Notes: generated from the letters alone by a model not told the origin. A DNA stretch of 64,000 bases from Nocardioidaceae bacterium SCSIO 66511 (GCA_023100825.1 CP095846.1:1674001-1738000); one strand, 5' to 3'. Numbered from the stretch's first letter, positions 9,191 to 18,458 are shown. A program made the numbers and translations.

Positions 9191-9297
9191 GCCCGCAGCG
9201 TGCGTGTTCCGATACGCGTGTGGCCGGGCATCGCGCGATGCCTGTGGACAAGCCTGCCGATCGGCGCGCGCTGTGGACGATCAGCGGCCGCGAGCCG

Positions 9298-10041
9298 TCA
9301 CCGTCGCAGCCGGGCGCGGACGTTCGCCAGGTCGGCATCGGTCGCGCCGCCGTCGCGGAGGTACGTCGGCAGGTCTACGCCGAGCGTCGCGCCGCCGACC
9401 AGCTCGTCGATGATGCGTGCCGGTGTCGTTCCGCGTTCGGCGTACAGATGGTCGAAGGCGGCAGGTGTGCGTACCTGGCCGTCGGGTAGGCAGACAGTGG
9501 CAACCAGTTCGTCACTCATCGCGTGGTCGTCGGCGATTCGCTCCGCAGGCACGTCGGCAAGGGCCAGAGCGAGCATGCTCACCAGACCCGTACGGTCGCG
9601 ACCGGCCGCACAATGCACGAGCACGACTCCCGGCCCGGCCTGTGCGATCGCCGAGACCGCCGCTGCGCAGCGTTCGGGCTTGCGGCGCATGAACTCCGGG
9701 TAGTACAGCGGTCCGAGGCCGCCGTAGCCCTCGGACTCGAAGAAGTCCCACATCTGCGTGTCGGCCGCGTCGTCGATCGGCAGCCGCACGGTTGTCACCG
9801 AATCGGGCCGGGGCGCGTTGTCGGCGCCGAGCTCGTCGTCGTTGCGCAGATCGATCACCGTTCGCACGCCGTACGCCGCCAGTGCCGCCCAACCCGTTGT
9901 CGTCAGGTGCTCGACGTTCTCGGCGCGTACGATCCCGCGGAACTCGGTGCGACCGCCGTCGCGGGTTTCGATGCCGCCCAGATCGCGTACGTTGCAGCAG
10001 CCGTCCCACGGCAGGACCCGGTCATGACGCATGAGCGTCAT
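9298..10041 (-). CDS. Tyrosine/serine protein phosphatase family
   Basis: About 247 residues. The signature [10 protein letters not shown] gives the CX5R phosphate-binding loop of the dual-specificity/PTP-like family. The early segment [15 protein letters not shown] is typical of the group that includes secreted or cytosolic PtpB-like enzymes. There is no signal peptide. The ATG at 10041 is preferred; another in-frame ATG is at 10032, and an upstream GTG/ATG extension to 10131 looks non-coding. It is divergent from rpsB, across a 267-bp gap that must contain the rpsB promoter and leader. The substrate is unknown. Confidence 0.85.
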   Translation of the reverse strand: MTLMRHDRVLPWDGCCNVRDLGGIETRDGGRTEFRGIVRAENVEHLTTTGWAALAAYGVRTVIDLRNDDELGADNAPRPDSVTTVRLPIDDAADTQMWDFFESEGYGGLGPLYYPEFMRRKPERCAAAVSAIAQAGPGVVLVHCAAGRDRTGLVSMLALALADVPAERIADDHAMSDELVATVCLPDGQVRTPAAFDHLYAERGTTPARIIDELVGGATLGVDLPTYLRDGGATDADLANVRARLRR

Positions 10042-10089
10042 CCTGACATGGCCCCGTGCCGCGCAGGTCGCGGTCAGGTATCGATCCGA

Positions 10090-10120
10090 TTGGCGCCGGC
10101 GGCCCGGGCTCACGTAAACT
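10090..10120 (+). promoter_or_regulatory. Candidate rpsB promoter
   Basis: TTGGCG (10090-10095) and TAAACT (10115-10120) lie 19 bases apart about 190 bases before rpsB. This resembles a weak sigma-70-type promoter. The resulting long leader contains a small CCACG/CGTGG hairpin near 10209-10221. I can name no known leader family for it. Confidence 0.3.
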
Positions 10121-10308
10121 ACCTCCAGCACCTCTGTAACGAGGTGACTTCGCGTGCCCGCAAGTCATGTCTACCCGTAAGGCGCGATGTGGGCGCGGTC
10201 CTGGTCTCCACGAAACGTGGGGTGGGCCGCGTGCCGGGCACCAGGGCATCGGCGACCGTCGATGCGACAACCAGGACGGGGCGCCCGGCGCCCAGAAGGA
10301 GAACGGCC

Positions 10309-11247
10309 ATGGCCGTCGTGACCATGCGACAGCTGCTCGAGAGCGGCGTCCACTTCGGACATCAGACCCGGCGCTGGAACCCGAAGATGAAGCGCTTCAT
10401 CTTCACCGAGCGCAACGGCATCTACATCATCGACCTCCAGCAGTCGCTGAGCTACATCGACAACGCCTTCCAGTTCATCAAGCAGACCGTCGCCAACGGT
10501 GGCGTGATCCTCTTCGTTGGCACCAAGCGGCAGGCCCAGGAAGCGATCGCCGAGCAGGCGACGCGGGTCGGCATGCCCTACGTCAACCAGCGCTGGCTTG
10601 GCGGCATGCTCACCAACTTCCAGACGATGCACCAGCGCCTGCAGCGCATGAAGGAGCTCGAGGAGATCGACTTCGACGATGTCGCCGGCTCCGACCGCAC
10701 GAAGAAGGAGCTCCTTCACATGCGGCGCGAGTACGACAAGCTGAACCGCACGCTCGGCGGCATCCGCGATATGGGCCGTACGCCGTCTGCGGTGTGGGTC
10801 GTCGACACGAAGAAGGAGCACCTCGCGGTCGACGAGGCCAAGAAGCTCGGTATCCCGATCATCGCGATCCTCGACACCAACTGCGACCCCGACGACGTCG
10901 ACTACCCGATTCCGGGCAACGACGACGCGATCCGTTCGGTGACGCTGCTGACCCGCGTCGTGGCAGACGGCGTCGGCGAGGGTCTGATCGCGCGCGGTAC
11001 GGCCAAGTCCGGTGAGGCACCGGCCGGTGCCGAGCTCGGTTCCGATGAGCCGCTGGCCGAGTGGGAGCGTGAGCTCGCCAAGGGCGGCGAAGGCGATGCC
11101 CCGGCGGCCGAGGCGCCGAAGACGGAGGCCCCTGCAGCCGAAGCACCTGCAGCCGAGGCACCTGCAGCCGAAGCACCCGCAGCGGAGCCCGCCAAGGACG
11201 ACGCGGCCGCCGCAACCGAGGCGCCTGCAGACGACGCGAAGGCCTGA
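10309..11247 (+). CDS. rpsB: 30S ribosomal protein S2
   Basis: 312 residues. The first 255 or so match S2: [22 protein letters not shown], the segment [13 protein letters not shown], and [11 protein letters not shown] with [11 protein letters not shown]2 binds the 30S head-body junction and is needed for S1 binding or mRNA engagement. The ATG at 10309 follows an AGAAGGAG site by 7 bases. The last 50-60 residues form an Ala/Glu/Pro tail with repeated EAPAA units, encoded by a short DNA tandem repeat near 11125-11190. Such tails occur in actinobacterial S2 proteins. tsf follows 34 bp downstream. Confidence 0.97.
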   Translation: MAVVTMRQLLESGVHFGHQTRRWNPKMKRFIFTERNGIYIIDLQQSLSYIDNAFQFIKQTVANGGVILFVGTKRQAQEAIAEQATRVGMPYVNQRWLGGMLTNFQTMHQRLQRMKELEEIDFDDVAGSDRTKKELLHMRREYDKLNRTLGGIRDMGRTPSAVWVVDTKKEHLAVDEAKKLGIPIIAILDTNCDPDDVDYPIPGNDDAIRSVTLLTRVVADGVGEGLIARGTAKSGEAPAGAELGSDEPLAEWERELAKGGEGDAPAAEAPKTEAPAAEAPAAEAPAAEAPAAEPAKDDAAAATEAPADDAKA

Positions 11248-11281
11248 CTCCACCCTCACGACACAGACGAGAAAGAAGACA

Positions 11282-12097
11282 ATGAGCATTACCGCAGCGG
11301 ATGTGAAGAAGCTCCGGGACGCCACCGGCGCCGGGATGATGGACGCCAAGAAGGCGCTCACCGAGGCCGAGGGCGACTTCGACAAGGCAGTCGAGAACCT
11401 GCGCATCAGCGGGGCAGCCAAGGCCGCCAAGCGCGGTTCTGAGCGCGATGCGACCGCCGGACTCGTCGCGGCGTCGGGCACTGCGCTCGTCGAGCTCAAC
11501 TCCGAGACCGACTTCGTCGCCAAGAACGAGCAGTTCGTCGCACTTGCCGATGAGCTCGCGCAGGCGGCCGACCAGAGCAAGGCCGCCGACGCCGAGGCGC
11601 TGAGTGCGGTCACGCTGTCGGGCGGCAAGACGGTCGCCGAGGCGATCAGCGAGCTGGCAGCGGTCATCGGCGAGAAGATCGAGCTCGGCCGCGTCGCCGT
11701 GTTCGACGGCGACGTCGCGACCTACATGCACCGCCGGGCGAGCGACCTGCCGCCGGCGGTCGGCGTACTGGTCGAGTACGACGGCGCCGACGAGTCCGCG
11801 GCCCGCGGAGTGGCGATGCAGATCGCCGCGATGCGCCCGCAGTTCGTCTCGCGTGACGACGTGCCCGACGACGTCGTGGCCAAGGAGCGCGAGATCGCCG
11901 AGGCCACCGCCCGCGAGGAGGGCAAGCCGGAGCAGGCACTGCCCAAGATCATCGAGGGGCGGCTCAACGGCTTCTACAAGGAGGTCGTGCTCCTCGACCA
12001 GCCGGCCGTTCAGGACGGTAAGAAGTCGGTACGCGCGATCCTCGACGACGCAGGCGTACAGGTGAAGCGGTTCGCCCGCTTCGAGGTCGGCGCCTGA
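11282..12097 (+). CDS. tsf: Elongation factor Ts
   Basis: 271 residues, the usual size for actinobacterial EF-Ts. The N-terminal UBA-like domain carries [19 protein letters not shown], and the core has the [10 protein letters not shown] segment that contacts EF-Tu. EF-Ts releases GDP from EF-Tu. The C-terminal part ends with [21 protein letters not shown] precedes the ATG as a purine-rich ribosome site. It is cotranscribed with rpsB and lies 52 bp ahead of pyrH. Confidence 0.97.
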   Translation: MSITAADVKKLRDATGAGMMDAKKALTEAEGDFDKAVENLRISGAAKAAKRGSERDATAGLVAASGTALVELNSETDFVAKNEQFVALADELAQAADQSKAADAEALSAVTLSGGKTVAEAISELAAVIGEKIELGRVAVFDGDVATYMHRRASDLPPAVGVLVEYDGADESAARGVAMQIAAMRPQFVSRDDVPDDVVAKEREIAEATAREEGKPEQALPKIIEGRLNGFYKEVVLLDQPAVQDGKKSVRAILDDAGVQVKRFARFEVGA

Positions 12098-12149
12098 ACG
12101 AGGCAGCCAGCCGTACGAAGAACCGAAGAACGCCCAGGAGGCCGGTGAC

Positions 12150-12893
12150 ATGGACCAGGACAACGCAGTCGATGTACCGGCCTCCGGGTCGTTTCGGCGG
12201 GTTCTGCTGAAGCTCTCCGGTGAGGTGTTCGGCGGCGGCAAGATCGGGGTCGACCCCGACGTCGTCAACGGCATCGCACAACAGATCGCCGAAGTCGCCC
12301 GGGAGGGCGTACAGGTCGCGGTCGTGGTGGGCGGCGGCAACTTCTTCCGCGGAGCAGAGCTGTCTCAGCGCGGTATGGACCGCGCACGCGCGGACTACAT
12401 GGGCATGCTCGGTACGGTGATGAACTGCCTCGCGCTGCAGGACTTCACCGAGAAGCAGGGCGTCGAGACCCGCGTTCAGTCCGCGATCGCGATGGGGCAG
12501 GTCGCAGAGCCGTACATCCCGCGGCGAGCCATCCGGCACCTCGAGAAGGGCCGCGTGGTGATCTTCGGCGCGGGTGCCGGCATGCCCTACTTCTCGACCG
12601 ACACCGTCTCGGTGCAACGCGCGCTCGAGATCAAGGCCGACAGCGTGCTCATGTCGAAGAGCGGCGTCGACGGTGTCTACTCCGCCGACCCGCGAAGCGA
12701 CCCCGACGCGACCAAGTTCGACTCGGTGACCTTCGACGAGGCACTGCGCCTCGGCCTGAAGGTCGTCGATGCGTCCGCCTTCGCGCTGTGCATGGAGAAC
12801 GAGCTGCCGATGATCGTGTTCGGCATGGAGGGTGACGGCAACGTCGCCCGGGTGCTGCGGGGCGAGAAGATCGGCACTCTCGTGCACGGTTAG
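12150..12893 (+). CDS. pyrH: UMP kinase
   Basis: 247 residues. It is an amino-acid-kinase-fold enzyme that makes UDP from UMP. The phosphate-binding segment [13 protein letters not shown] and the conserved [11 protein letters not shown] are present, followed by [12 protein letters not shown], the acceptor-site PYFSTDT motif and the [17 protein letters not shown] nucleotide loop. An AGGAGG site lies at about 12136 before ATG 12150. The rpsB-tsf-pyrH-frr order is near universal in bacteria. Confidence 0.97.
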   Translation: MDQDNAVDVPASGSFRRVLLKLSGEVFGGGKIGVDPDVVNGIAQQIAEVAREGVQVAVVVGGGNFFRGAELSQRGMDRARADYMGMLGTVMNCLALQDFTEKQGVETRVQSAIAMGQVAEPYIPRRAIRHLEKGRVVIFGAGAGMPYFSTDTVSVQRALEIKADSVLMSKSGVDGVYSADPRSDPDATKFDSVTFDEALRLGLKVVDASAFALCMENELPMIVFGMEGDGNVARVLRGEKIGTLVHG

Positions 12894-12938
12894 GGTTGAC
12901 GGACCGCCGCCTTTCAACTCACGACACTGGAGAGAACC

Positions 12939-13496
12939 GTGATCGACAAGACCCTGCGCGAGGCCGACGCCAGCATGGACAAGGCGGTGGAGCACGCCCG
13001 CGAGGAGTTCGCCGCGATCCGTACGGGGCGCGCGCATCCGGCGATGTTCGCGAAGATCAACGCCGACTACTATGGCGCGTCGACGCCGATCCAGCAGCTC
13101 GCCGGGTTCACGGTTCCCGAGCCGCGGGTCATCGTCATCAACCCGTACGATCTCAGCGCTAAGGGTGCGATCGAGAAGGCCATTCGCGACTCCGACCTCG
13201 GCGTGAACCCGACCGACGACGGCAAGGTGCTGCGCGTGACGCTGCCTGAGCTGACCGAGGATCGTCGCAAGGAGTACATCAAGCTGGCGCGCGCCAAGGC
13301 CGAGGAAGGCCGCATCTCGGTGCGCAACCAGCGCCGCAACGCCAAGCAGACGCTCGATAAGTCCGAGAAGGACGGTGAGATCGGCAAGGACGATCTGACC
13401 GGCGCCGAGAAGCGGCTCGACGGCCTCACCAAGAAGCACGTCGAGAAGATCGACGAGCTGCTGAAGAACAAGGAAGCCGAGCTGCTCGAGGTCTGA
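12939..13496 (+). CDS. frr: Ribosome recycling factor
   Basis: 185 residues, exactly the family length. It starts with GTG at 12939, preceded by GGAGAG. The typical domain I helix opens the protein (MDKAVEHAREEFAAIRTGRA), the small beta domain holds YYGASTPIQQLA and PEPRVIVINPYD, and the long C-terminal helices carry LTEDRRKEYIKLARAKAEEGRISVRN in separate segments. RRF splits post-termination ribosomes with EF-G. The stop overlaps the cdsA start as TGATG. Confidence 0.97.
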   Translation: MIDKTLREADASMDKAVEHAREEFAAIRTGRAHPAMFAKINADYYGASTPIQQLAGFTVPEPRVIVINPYDLSAKGAIEKAIRDSDLGVNPTDDGKVLRVTLPELTEDRRKEYIKLARAKAEEGRISVRNQRRNAKQTLDKSEKDGEIGKDDLTGAEKRLDGLTKKHVEKIDELLKNKEAELLEV

Positions 13497-14347
13497 TGAG
13501 CGAGTCATCGGAGACCGCGCCGGCGCCGGAGGCGAAACCGAGCCGCGCCGGTCGGAACGTCCCTGTCTCGATCGCGGTCGGCCTGTCGCTGCTCGCGGTG
13601 GTCGGGGCGTCGCTGTTCTTCGTCAAGGTCGCGTTTCTGGGCATCGTCCTGCTCGCGGCCCTGCTCGCACTCTGGGAGTTCTCCAACGCCCTTTCGACCG
13701 GCGGCATCCGCGTACCCGTCGTACCCGTTGCGATCGGCGGTCTGGCGATCCTGGTCGGCAGCTATCTCGGCGGCATCGAGGCGGTCGGCGTTGCGGTCGC
13801 CCTGACGGTCATCGGCACGCTCATCTGGCGGCTCACCGAGGGCGCCGACGGTTTCGTACGCGATGTGTCGGCGGGCATCTTCACCATTGCGTACATCCCC
13901 GTGCTCGGGTCGTTCGTACCGTTGATGTTGGCCGAGGACGACGGTCCGTGGCGCATCGTCGCGTTCGTCGTCTGCACAGTGGCCTCTGACACGGGCGGCT
14001 TCGTCGCCGGTGTTCTGGCGGGCCGCCATCCGATGGCTCCGACGATCAGCCCGAAGAAGTCTTGGGAGGGGTTCGGCGGCTCGTTGGTGCTCGGTATGGC
14101 CGCCGGCGCCCTCACCGTCTACTACGGTCTCGACGGCGAATTGTGGGTGGGTGTCCTGCTCGGCTTCGCGATCGTGGTGATGGCCACTCTCGGCGACCTG
14201 AGCGAGTCGTTGGTCAAGCGCGACCTCGGCATCAAGGACATGGGCAACCTGCTCCCCGGTCACGGCGGAATCATGGACCGGCTCGACTCGCTGCTCGTGG
14301 TTGCGCCGGTGTGCTGGCTGATCCTGCACCTGCTCGTCGAGGCCTGA
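13496..14347 (+). CDS. cdsA: Phosphatidate cytidylyltransferase (CDP-diacylglycerol synthase)
   Basis: 283 residues with about seven to eight membrane spans. CdsA makes CDP-diacylglycerol from phosphatidate and CTP. The family signature lies near the C-terminus as SESLVKRDLGIKDMGNLLPG followed by HGGIMDRLDSL. SPKKSWEGFGG upstream of it is a second conserved block. A charged tail of about 25 residues precedes the first span. The start overlaps the frr stop by one base. It is convergent with the DinB gene, only 24 bp apart, and no clear terminator is seen between them. Confidence 0.95.
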   Translation: MSESSETAPAPEAKPSRAGRNVPVSIAVGLSLLAVVGASLFFVKVAFLGIVLLAALLALWEFSNALSTGGIRVPVVPVAIGGLAILVGSYLGGIEAVGVAVALTVIGTLIWRLTEGADGFVRDVSAGIFTIAYIPVLGSFVPLMLAEDDGPWRIVAFVVCTVASDTGGFVAGVLAGRHPMAPTISPKKSWEGFGGSLVLGMAAGALTVYYGLDGELWVGVLLGFAIVVMATLGDLSESLVKRDLGIKDMGNLLPGHGGIMDRLDSLLVVAPVCWLILHLLVEA

Positions 14348-14371
14348 CAGATCCGCCCAGCGGGGCTGGGG

Positions 14372-14884
14372 TCAGGCGAGCAGGCCCCGCGCGTACGCCG
14401 CCTGACCCAAGTGCTGTAGGCAGTCGCCGAGCAGGCTGACCAGTCGCGCGCTCGCGGTCACGGGCGGGTCCCATCGAGTGTCGACGATCCGCGCGAGCTC
14501 GTCGACCGTGACGGTGTCGACGTACGCGAGGCTCATCTCATGAACCGCGGCCTGATACGCGACGAGCTGGTCAACCGGAACCGTCACCTGGCCGACCTGC
14601 TCGGGAGTGTGCCCGAAGCCGGTGTCTTCGAAGGCGAACGGCACACCCAGCCGTTCGTACCAGCCGTCGGCCCACACCTGCTCGCGCCGGGCGAGATCGG
14701 CGACGTGGTCATCCTGGATCCGGGTCAGATGCCACAGCAGCCAGGCGATCGAGTTCGCGTCGGGCGCCGGTCGCGCGGTGGCGGTGTCCTGATCGAGATC
14801 GCTGAAACGCGACATCAATCCGGTGATGCGGTTGAACGAGTCGGTAAGCAATTCTCGTACGGCGGTTGGCTGGTCGTTCGTCAT
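14372..14884 (-). CDS. DinB-like (DUF664, possible mycothiol transferase) protein
   Basis: 170 residues, the typical size of DinB four-helix-bundle proteins. The DUF664-like pattern is visible: [29 protein letters not shown] with H52 and H60, and a C-terminal [15 protein letters not shown] with H158. These histidines fit the metal triad of the superfamily. Members in Actinobacteria act as mycothiol-dependent transferases, but the substrate here is unknown. GAGGT is close to ATG 14884. The gene is divergent from rlmN across 72 bp. Confidence 0.75.
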   Translation of the reverse strand: MTNDQPTAVRELLTDSFNRITGLMSRFSDLDQDTATARPAPDANSIAWLLWHLTRIQDDHVADLARREQVWADGWYERLGVPFAFEDTGFGHTPEQVGQVTVPVDQLVAYQAAVHEMSLAYVDTVTVDELARIVDTRWDPPVTASARLVSLLGDCLQHLGQAAYARGLLA

Positions 14885-14956
14885 TACCTCATCATGCCCG
14901 AGGTGCCGCGCTCGGCGTACCCGTGCAAGTGGCCGGATGAGAGGATGGACCCCGTC

Positions 14957-16138
14957 ATGACAAGCCCAACCGAACCCGACCGTACGTCCGTGCTCCCCGC
15001 CGATGGGCCGGCCGATACGCCCGCCAAGCAGCTTCCGCTGGTCTTCAACGCTCCGCGCGGGCGCAAGAAGCCGCCGAAGCATCTCGCCGACCTCGATCCG
15101 GCCGCGCGCCGCGAAGCCGTCGAGGCGCTGGGCGAGCCCGCGTACCGCGCCAAACAGCTGAGCACCCACTACTTCTCCCGACTCATCGACGACCCCGAGC
15201 AGATGACCGATCTGTCGGCCGCAACCCGCGACAACCTCGTCGGAGAGCTGCTTCCCGACCTGCTCACTCCGGTACGTACGCTCGAGGCCGATCAGGGAAC
15301 TACCCGCAAGACGCTGTGGCGGTTGTTCGACGGCGCACTCGTCGAGTCGGTCCTGATGCGCTACCCGGACCGCACCACGATGTGTGTCTCCAGCCAGGCG
15401 GGCTGCGGGATGGCCTGCCCGTTCTGCGCCACCGGCCAGGGCGGCCTGCAGCGCAACATGTCGACGGCCGAGATCATCGAGCAGATCGTGGCCGGCGCCC
15501 GAGCGATGCAACGTGGCGAGGTTCCCGGCGGCCCCGGGCGAGTGTCCAACGTGGTGTTCATGGGCATGGGCGAGCCGATGGCCAACTACAAGGCGATGAT
15601 GGGGGCCGTGCGCCGCATGGTCGACCCGAGCCCGGACGGCCTCGGCATGTCCGCGCGTGGCATCACCGTCAGCACGGTCGGGCTCGTACCCCGCATCAAG
15701 CAGCTCACCGAGGAAGGCATCCCGGTCACCCTTGCGCTGAGCCTCCATGCGCCCGACGACGAACTGCGCGACGAGCTGGTGCCGATCAACACCCGGTTCA
15801 AGGTGCACGACGCCGTCGGCGCGGCCTGGGAGTACGCGAAGCGTACGAAGCGCCGGGTCTCCATCGAGTACGCGATGATCAAGGACATCAACGATCAGGC
15901 GTGGCGCGCCGACCTCCTCGGCGACGTACTCCGCTCGTACGGCGACTGGGGTTGGGTGCATGTCAACCTGATCCCGCTCAACCCGACGCCCGGTTCGAAA
16001 TGGACCGCCTCGCGGCGTACCGACGAACGCGAGTTCGTACGCAGGCTCGAGGCGAAAGGCATACCGACGACCGTCCGAGACACCCGCGGCCAGGAGATCG
16101 ACGGAGCCTGTGGCCAGCTCGCCGCCGTCGATGGGTAG
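14957..16138 (+). CDS. rlmN: 23S rRNA (adenine2503-C2)/tRNA methyltransferase RlmN
   Basis: 393 residues. RlmN is a radical SAM enzyme that methylates A2503 of 23S rRNA and A37 of some tRNAs. The iron-sulfur motif is C150-x3-C154-x2-C157 (CGMACPFC), followed by [13 protein letters not shown] and the conserved [12 protein letters not shown]. The second catalytic cysteine is C385 in [11 protein letters not shown] 14957 is chosen over ATG 14945 because GAGAGG has better spacing. The last 17 codons lie inside a 67-bp segment repeated exactly at 16456-16522, so rlmN itself is intact while its 3' end has a duplicate downstream. Confidence 0.95.
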   Translation: MTSPTEPDRTSVLPADGPADTPAKQLPLVFNAPRGRKKPPKHLADLDPAARREAVEALGEPAYRAKQLSTHYFSRLIDDPEQMTDLSAATRDNLVGELLPDLLTPVRTLEADQGTTRKTLWRLFDGALVESVLMRYPDRTTMCVSSQAGCGMACPFCATGQGGLQRNMSTAEIIEQIVAGARAMQRGEVPGGPGRVSNVVFMGMGEPMANYKAMMGAVRRMVDPSPDGLGMSARGITVSTVGLVPRIKQLTEEGIPVTLALSLHAPDDELRDELVPINTRFKVHDAVGAAWEYAKRTKRRVSIEYAMIKDINDQAWRADLLGDVLRSYGDWGWVHVNLIPLNPTPGSKWTASRRTDEREFVRRLEAKGIPTTVRDTRGQEIDGACGQLAAVDG

Positions 16139-16155
16139 TCGCCGGCCGCGCCTCG
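16089..16155. repeat. 67-bp direct repeat, copy 1 (end of rlmN)
   Basis: This 67-base segment is identical to 16456-16522, in the same orientation. It contains the last 17 codons of rlmN, its TAG stop and 17 further bases. The repeat starts are 367 bp apart. Perfect identity points to a recent event or an assembly artefact. Confidence 0.95.
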
Positions 16156-16443
16156 ACCTCGCTGGGGCTCCGGTGCCGGATAACCAGCAGACGATCGGCC
16201 AGGTGTCCGTGGGGTCACCGGCCATCTGACCATTGACCTAGCGGCCATCTGACCACGGTGGCTGCGGCCAAGTGACCACGACCAAGCGTCGGTACTGCAT
16301 ACTTGCGGGTGGTGGGGACGCCAAAGCTGGCATGCGGGCGATCGCTTCGTTGCGGGTTACGTGCTGTACACCGGACATCAAACTCTGCCGTTCGGATCGA
16401 AGATCCGGGCGCTCCCGATTGACGCGCTTTGGAGGATGGGTCC
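16156..16443. other. Inserted spacer between the 67-bp repeats
   Basis: This stretch between rlmN and the HAD gene holds no convincing gene. Its left part carries the 23-bp-period repeat (16197-16278). A frame from ATG 16272 runs 77 codons and ends by reading the duplicated rlmN tail, so it is probably a chance product of the insertion. The right end supplies GGAGG (16431-16435), 8 bases before GTG 16444, which now may start the HAD gene. Confidence 0.6.
16197..16278. repeat. Four 13-bp units at exact 23-bp period
   Basis: Units related to GGCCATCTGACCA start at 16197, 16220, 16243 and 16266, each exactly 23 bp after the last. Copies two and three are identical, the fourth reads GGCCAAGTGACCA and the first GGCCAGGTGTCCG. 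Multiple terminal repeats of this kind are known at ends of IS21-family insertion sequences, so this may be a solo IS end. No transposase gene is present. Confidence 0.6.
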
Positions 16444-17304
16444 GTGAGCAACATCGCCAGGAGATCGACGGAGCCTGTGGCCAGCTCGCCGCCGTCGATG
16501 GGTAGTCGCCGGCCGCGCCTCGTCGCGACAGATATGGACGGCACCCTGCTGCGCACCGACGGTTCGCTGTCGGAGCGTACGCGCCGGGCGATCGGCGCGG
16601 TTGAGGACGCCGGCGTGACAGTGGTGTTCGTGACCGCGCGACCGCCGCGGCGCCTTGACGGGTTCGCCGACGTGGTGGGAGAGCACGGCATCGCGCTGTG
16701 CGCCAACGGCGCGTTCGTGTACGACGTAGCACGGCGGTCCGTGATCGACAGCCAGGTCATCGACAGGTCCGTACTCGAGTCGGTCCTCGCCGATCTGCGT
16801 GCTGCAATGCCGGGGATCGTGTTCGCGGTCGAGCACGCTGACGGGATGTCGCGGGAGGACGGGTTCTCGACGGCGGTGTGGGGCAAGGAGGGCGATGTCG
16901 CAGAGCGGGTCGCCGACCTGAGCTCGCTACCGGTCGGCAAACTGCTCGGGCGGTCCGAGGAGATGGACCCGGCCGACTTCCACGATCGTGTCGAGGAGGT
17001 GGTCGGCGGTCGGGTCGAGCTCGCGTACTCGGGTGCGGTCGGCCTCGCGGAGATCACTGCCAAGGGCATCACGAAGGCGTCGGGGCTCGCGCGTTGGTGC
17101 GACGAGCACGGTATCGGGGCCGATGAGGTGTGGGCGTTCGGCGATATGCCCAACGATCTGCCGATGCTGACGTGGGCAGGTCGTGCATACGTCGTAGCCA
17201 ACGCCCACCCGGACGTACTCGCCGTCGCCGACGAGGTCGTGCCCGCCAACGACGACGACGGGGTCGCGGCGACCCTCGAGCGGATCGCGGCGGTTGCGTC
17301 GTGA
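16444..17304 (+). CDS. HAD-superfamily (Cof-type) phosphatase
   Basis: 286 residues from GTG 16444, or 268 from ATG 16498. The HAD motifs are clear: DMDGTLLRTDG (motif I), a threonine in VVFVTARP (motif II), a lysine in KGITKASGL (motif III) and FGDMPNDLPML (motif IV). Cof-type members dephosphorylate sugar phosphates or nucleotides, and the substrate here is unknown. GTG 16444 has a GGAGG site 8 bases upstream. The ancestral start was probably ATG 16498, overlapping the rlmN stop, because copy 1 of the repeat keeps that same ATGGGTAG. The first 18 residues of the longer form come from new DNA. Confidence 0.85.
   Translation: MSNIARRSTEPVASSPPSMGSRRPRLVATDMDGTLLRTDGSLSERTRRAIGAVEDAGVTVVFVTARPPRRLDGFADVVGEHGIALCANGAFVYDVARRSVIDSQVIDRSVLESVLADLRAAMPGIVFAVEHADGMSREDGFSTAVWGKEGDVAERVADLSSLPVGKLLGRSEEMDPADFHDRVEEVVGGRVELAYSGAVGLAEITAKGITKASGLARWCDEHGIGADEVWAFGDMPNDLPMLTWAGRAYVVANAHPDVLAVADEVVPANDDDGVAATLERIAAVAS
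16456..16522. repeat. 67-bp direct repeat, copy 2 (HAD gene start)
   Basis: Exact second copy of 16089-16155. Here it is read in another frame as the start of the HAD gene, including ATG 16498. Ancestrally one copy probably served as both the rlmN end and the HAD start. Confidence 0.95.
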
Positions 17305-17726
17305 CCTTTCATCACGTCGAGCTCTGGGTAGCCGACTTCGATGCGGCTGAGCCCCGGTGGTCCTGGCTGCTCGACCTGCTCGGTTGGCCGCGCCTCGACA
17401 CCTGGGTACGCGGAGCGTCATGGGGCTCTGCGACGGCGGGCTATCTGGTGATCGAGCAGTCGCCGGACGTACGCGATCGGCCGCACGACCGTCTTCGTCC
17501 CGGGTTGAACCACCTCGCGTTCTGGGCCGCGGACCCCAGCGCAGTCGACGCCCTGTGGGATGCCGCCCCGCAGCACGGCTGGCGACATCTCTTCGCCGAA
17601 CGCCACCCGTACGCGGGCGGCGCCCATCACTACGCCGCCTACCTCGAGGATGCCGACGGCTTCGAGCTCGAGATCGTGGCGAAAGCTCAACCAGACGGGA
17701 GAGTCGATGATCGAGACACGACGTGA
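17301..17726 (+). CDS. VOC (glyoxalase/bleomycin-resistance) family protein
   Basis: 141 residues, typical of a single-chain VOC protein with two beta-alpha-beta-beta-beta modules. It opens with HHVELWVADFDAAEPRW, continues with the paired-motif segment GLNHLAFWA, and ends YLEDADGFELEIV. The metal ligands appear as H4 or H5, H73 region and the last E of FELEIV. The reaction is unknown. GTG 17301 overlaps the HAD stop (GTGA), and its own 3' end overlaps the crotonase gene by 20 bp, so the three genes form a tight operon. Confidence 0.85.
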   Translation: MTFHHVELWVADFDAAEPRWSWLLDLLGWPRLDTWVRGASWGSATAGYLVIEQSPDVRDRPHDRLRPGLNHLAFWAADPSAVDALWDAAPQHGWRHLFAERHPYAGGAHHYAAYLEDADGFELEIVAKAQPDGRVDDRDTT

Positions 17727-18432
17727 CGATGCCGTAGCCGTCATCACACTGCGCCGACCGGAGCGCCGCAATGCGCTCGACATCGAGCATTGCGATGCTC
17801 TTCGCGAGGCGGTGGAGGCCGCGACCGGAGACGGCGCGCGAGCGATCGTGATCACCGGCGAAGGCACCAGCTTCTGCTCCGGAGCCGACCTCGACGGCGT
17901 GTACGGCGAAGCCTTCCGGAGCAGCCTGTACGCCGCGTTGCTCTCGGTGGTCGACACGCCGGTGCCGGTGGTCGCGGCGGTCAACGGTCCGGCGATCGGG
18001 GCGGGTACGCAGCTCGCGATCGCCTGTGACCTGCGCATGGCCGCGGAGACGGCGGTGTTCGGTGTGCCGACGGCCCGCAACGGTCTCGCCGTCGATGTCT
18101 GGACCATGCGCCGACTCGCCGACCTTGGCGGTGGGGCTGTTGCTCGACGCGTGATGCTGAGTTGTGACCTGGTCGAGACGGCGGCCGCGCTGACCTGCGG
18201 GCTCGCCGACCGCAGCGGCGACACCGAGGCGGCGATCGCCTGGGCGAAAGAGCTCGCATCCCTTGCCCCGTTGACGCTTGCGTACAACAAGCTGGTCTTG
18301 AACACGCCCGATGCCGAGGCCGATGATGCTCGCTTGCAGGCAGCATTCGATGCGTGCTGGGGCAGCGATGACCTCGAGGAGGCCCGCATGGCGCGAAAGG
18401 AAAAGCGCGCGCCGGTCTTTCGCGGACGCTGA
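17707..18432 (+). CDS. Crotonase-superfamily protein (enoyl-CoA hydratase/isomerase-like)
   Basis: 241 residues. The crotonase fold is recognisable from RRPERRNALD, SFCSGADLDG (first oxyanion segment) and NGPAIGAGTQLAIACDLRMA (second). At the two glutamate positions used by enoyl-CoA hydratase the sequence reads GAGTQLA (Gln) and VPTARNG (no acid). A classic hydratase reaction is therefore unlikely. Some other CoA-dependent reaction, or a lost activity, is possible. The ATG at 17707 has a GGGAGAG site 7 bases upstream within the VOC gene. Confidence 0.82.
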   Translation: MIETRRDDAVAVITLRRPERRNALDIEHCDALREAVEAATGDGARAIVITGEGTSFCSGADLDGVYGEAFRSSLYAALLSVVDTPVPVVAAVNGPAIGAGTQLAIACDLRMAAETAVFGVPTARNGLAVDVWTMRRLADLGGGAVARRVMLSCDLVETAAALTCGLADRSGDTEAAIAWAKELASLAPLTLAYNKLVLNTPDAEADDARLQAAFDACWGSDDLEEARMARKEKRAPVFRGR

Positions 18433-18458
18433 CTCGTGGTCCATGATGTGGAAGCACC

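Noticed and set aside
9523-10308. In-frame extension upstream of rpsB
   Set aside because: S2 homology starts at 10309, where a strong ribosome site stands; the extension is antisense to the phosphatase gene.
14885-16225. Long leftward open frame continuous with the DinB gene and antisense to rlmN
   Set aside because: It mirrors rlmN codon structure, its residues are Arg/Gly-rich without motifs, and DinB homology begins only at 14884.
16272-16505. 77-codon frame ending with the duplicated rlmN tail
   Set aside because: No ribosome site or family match; it is best explained by insertion plus duplication.
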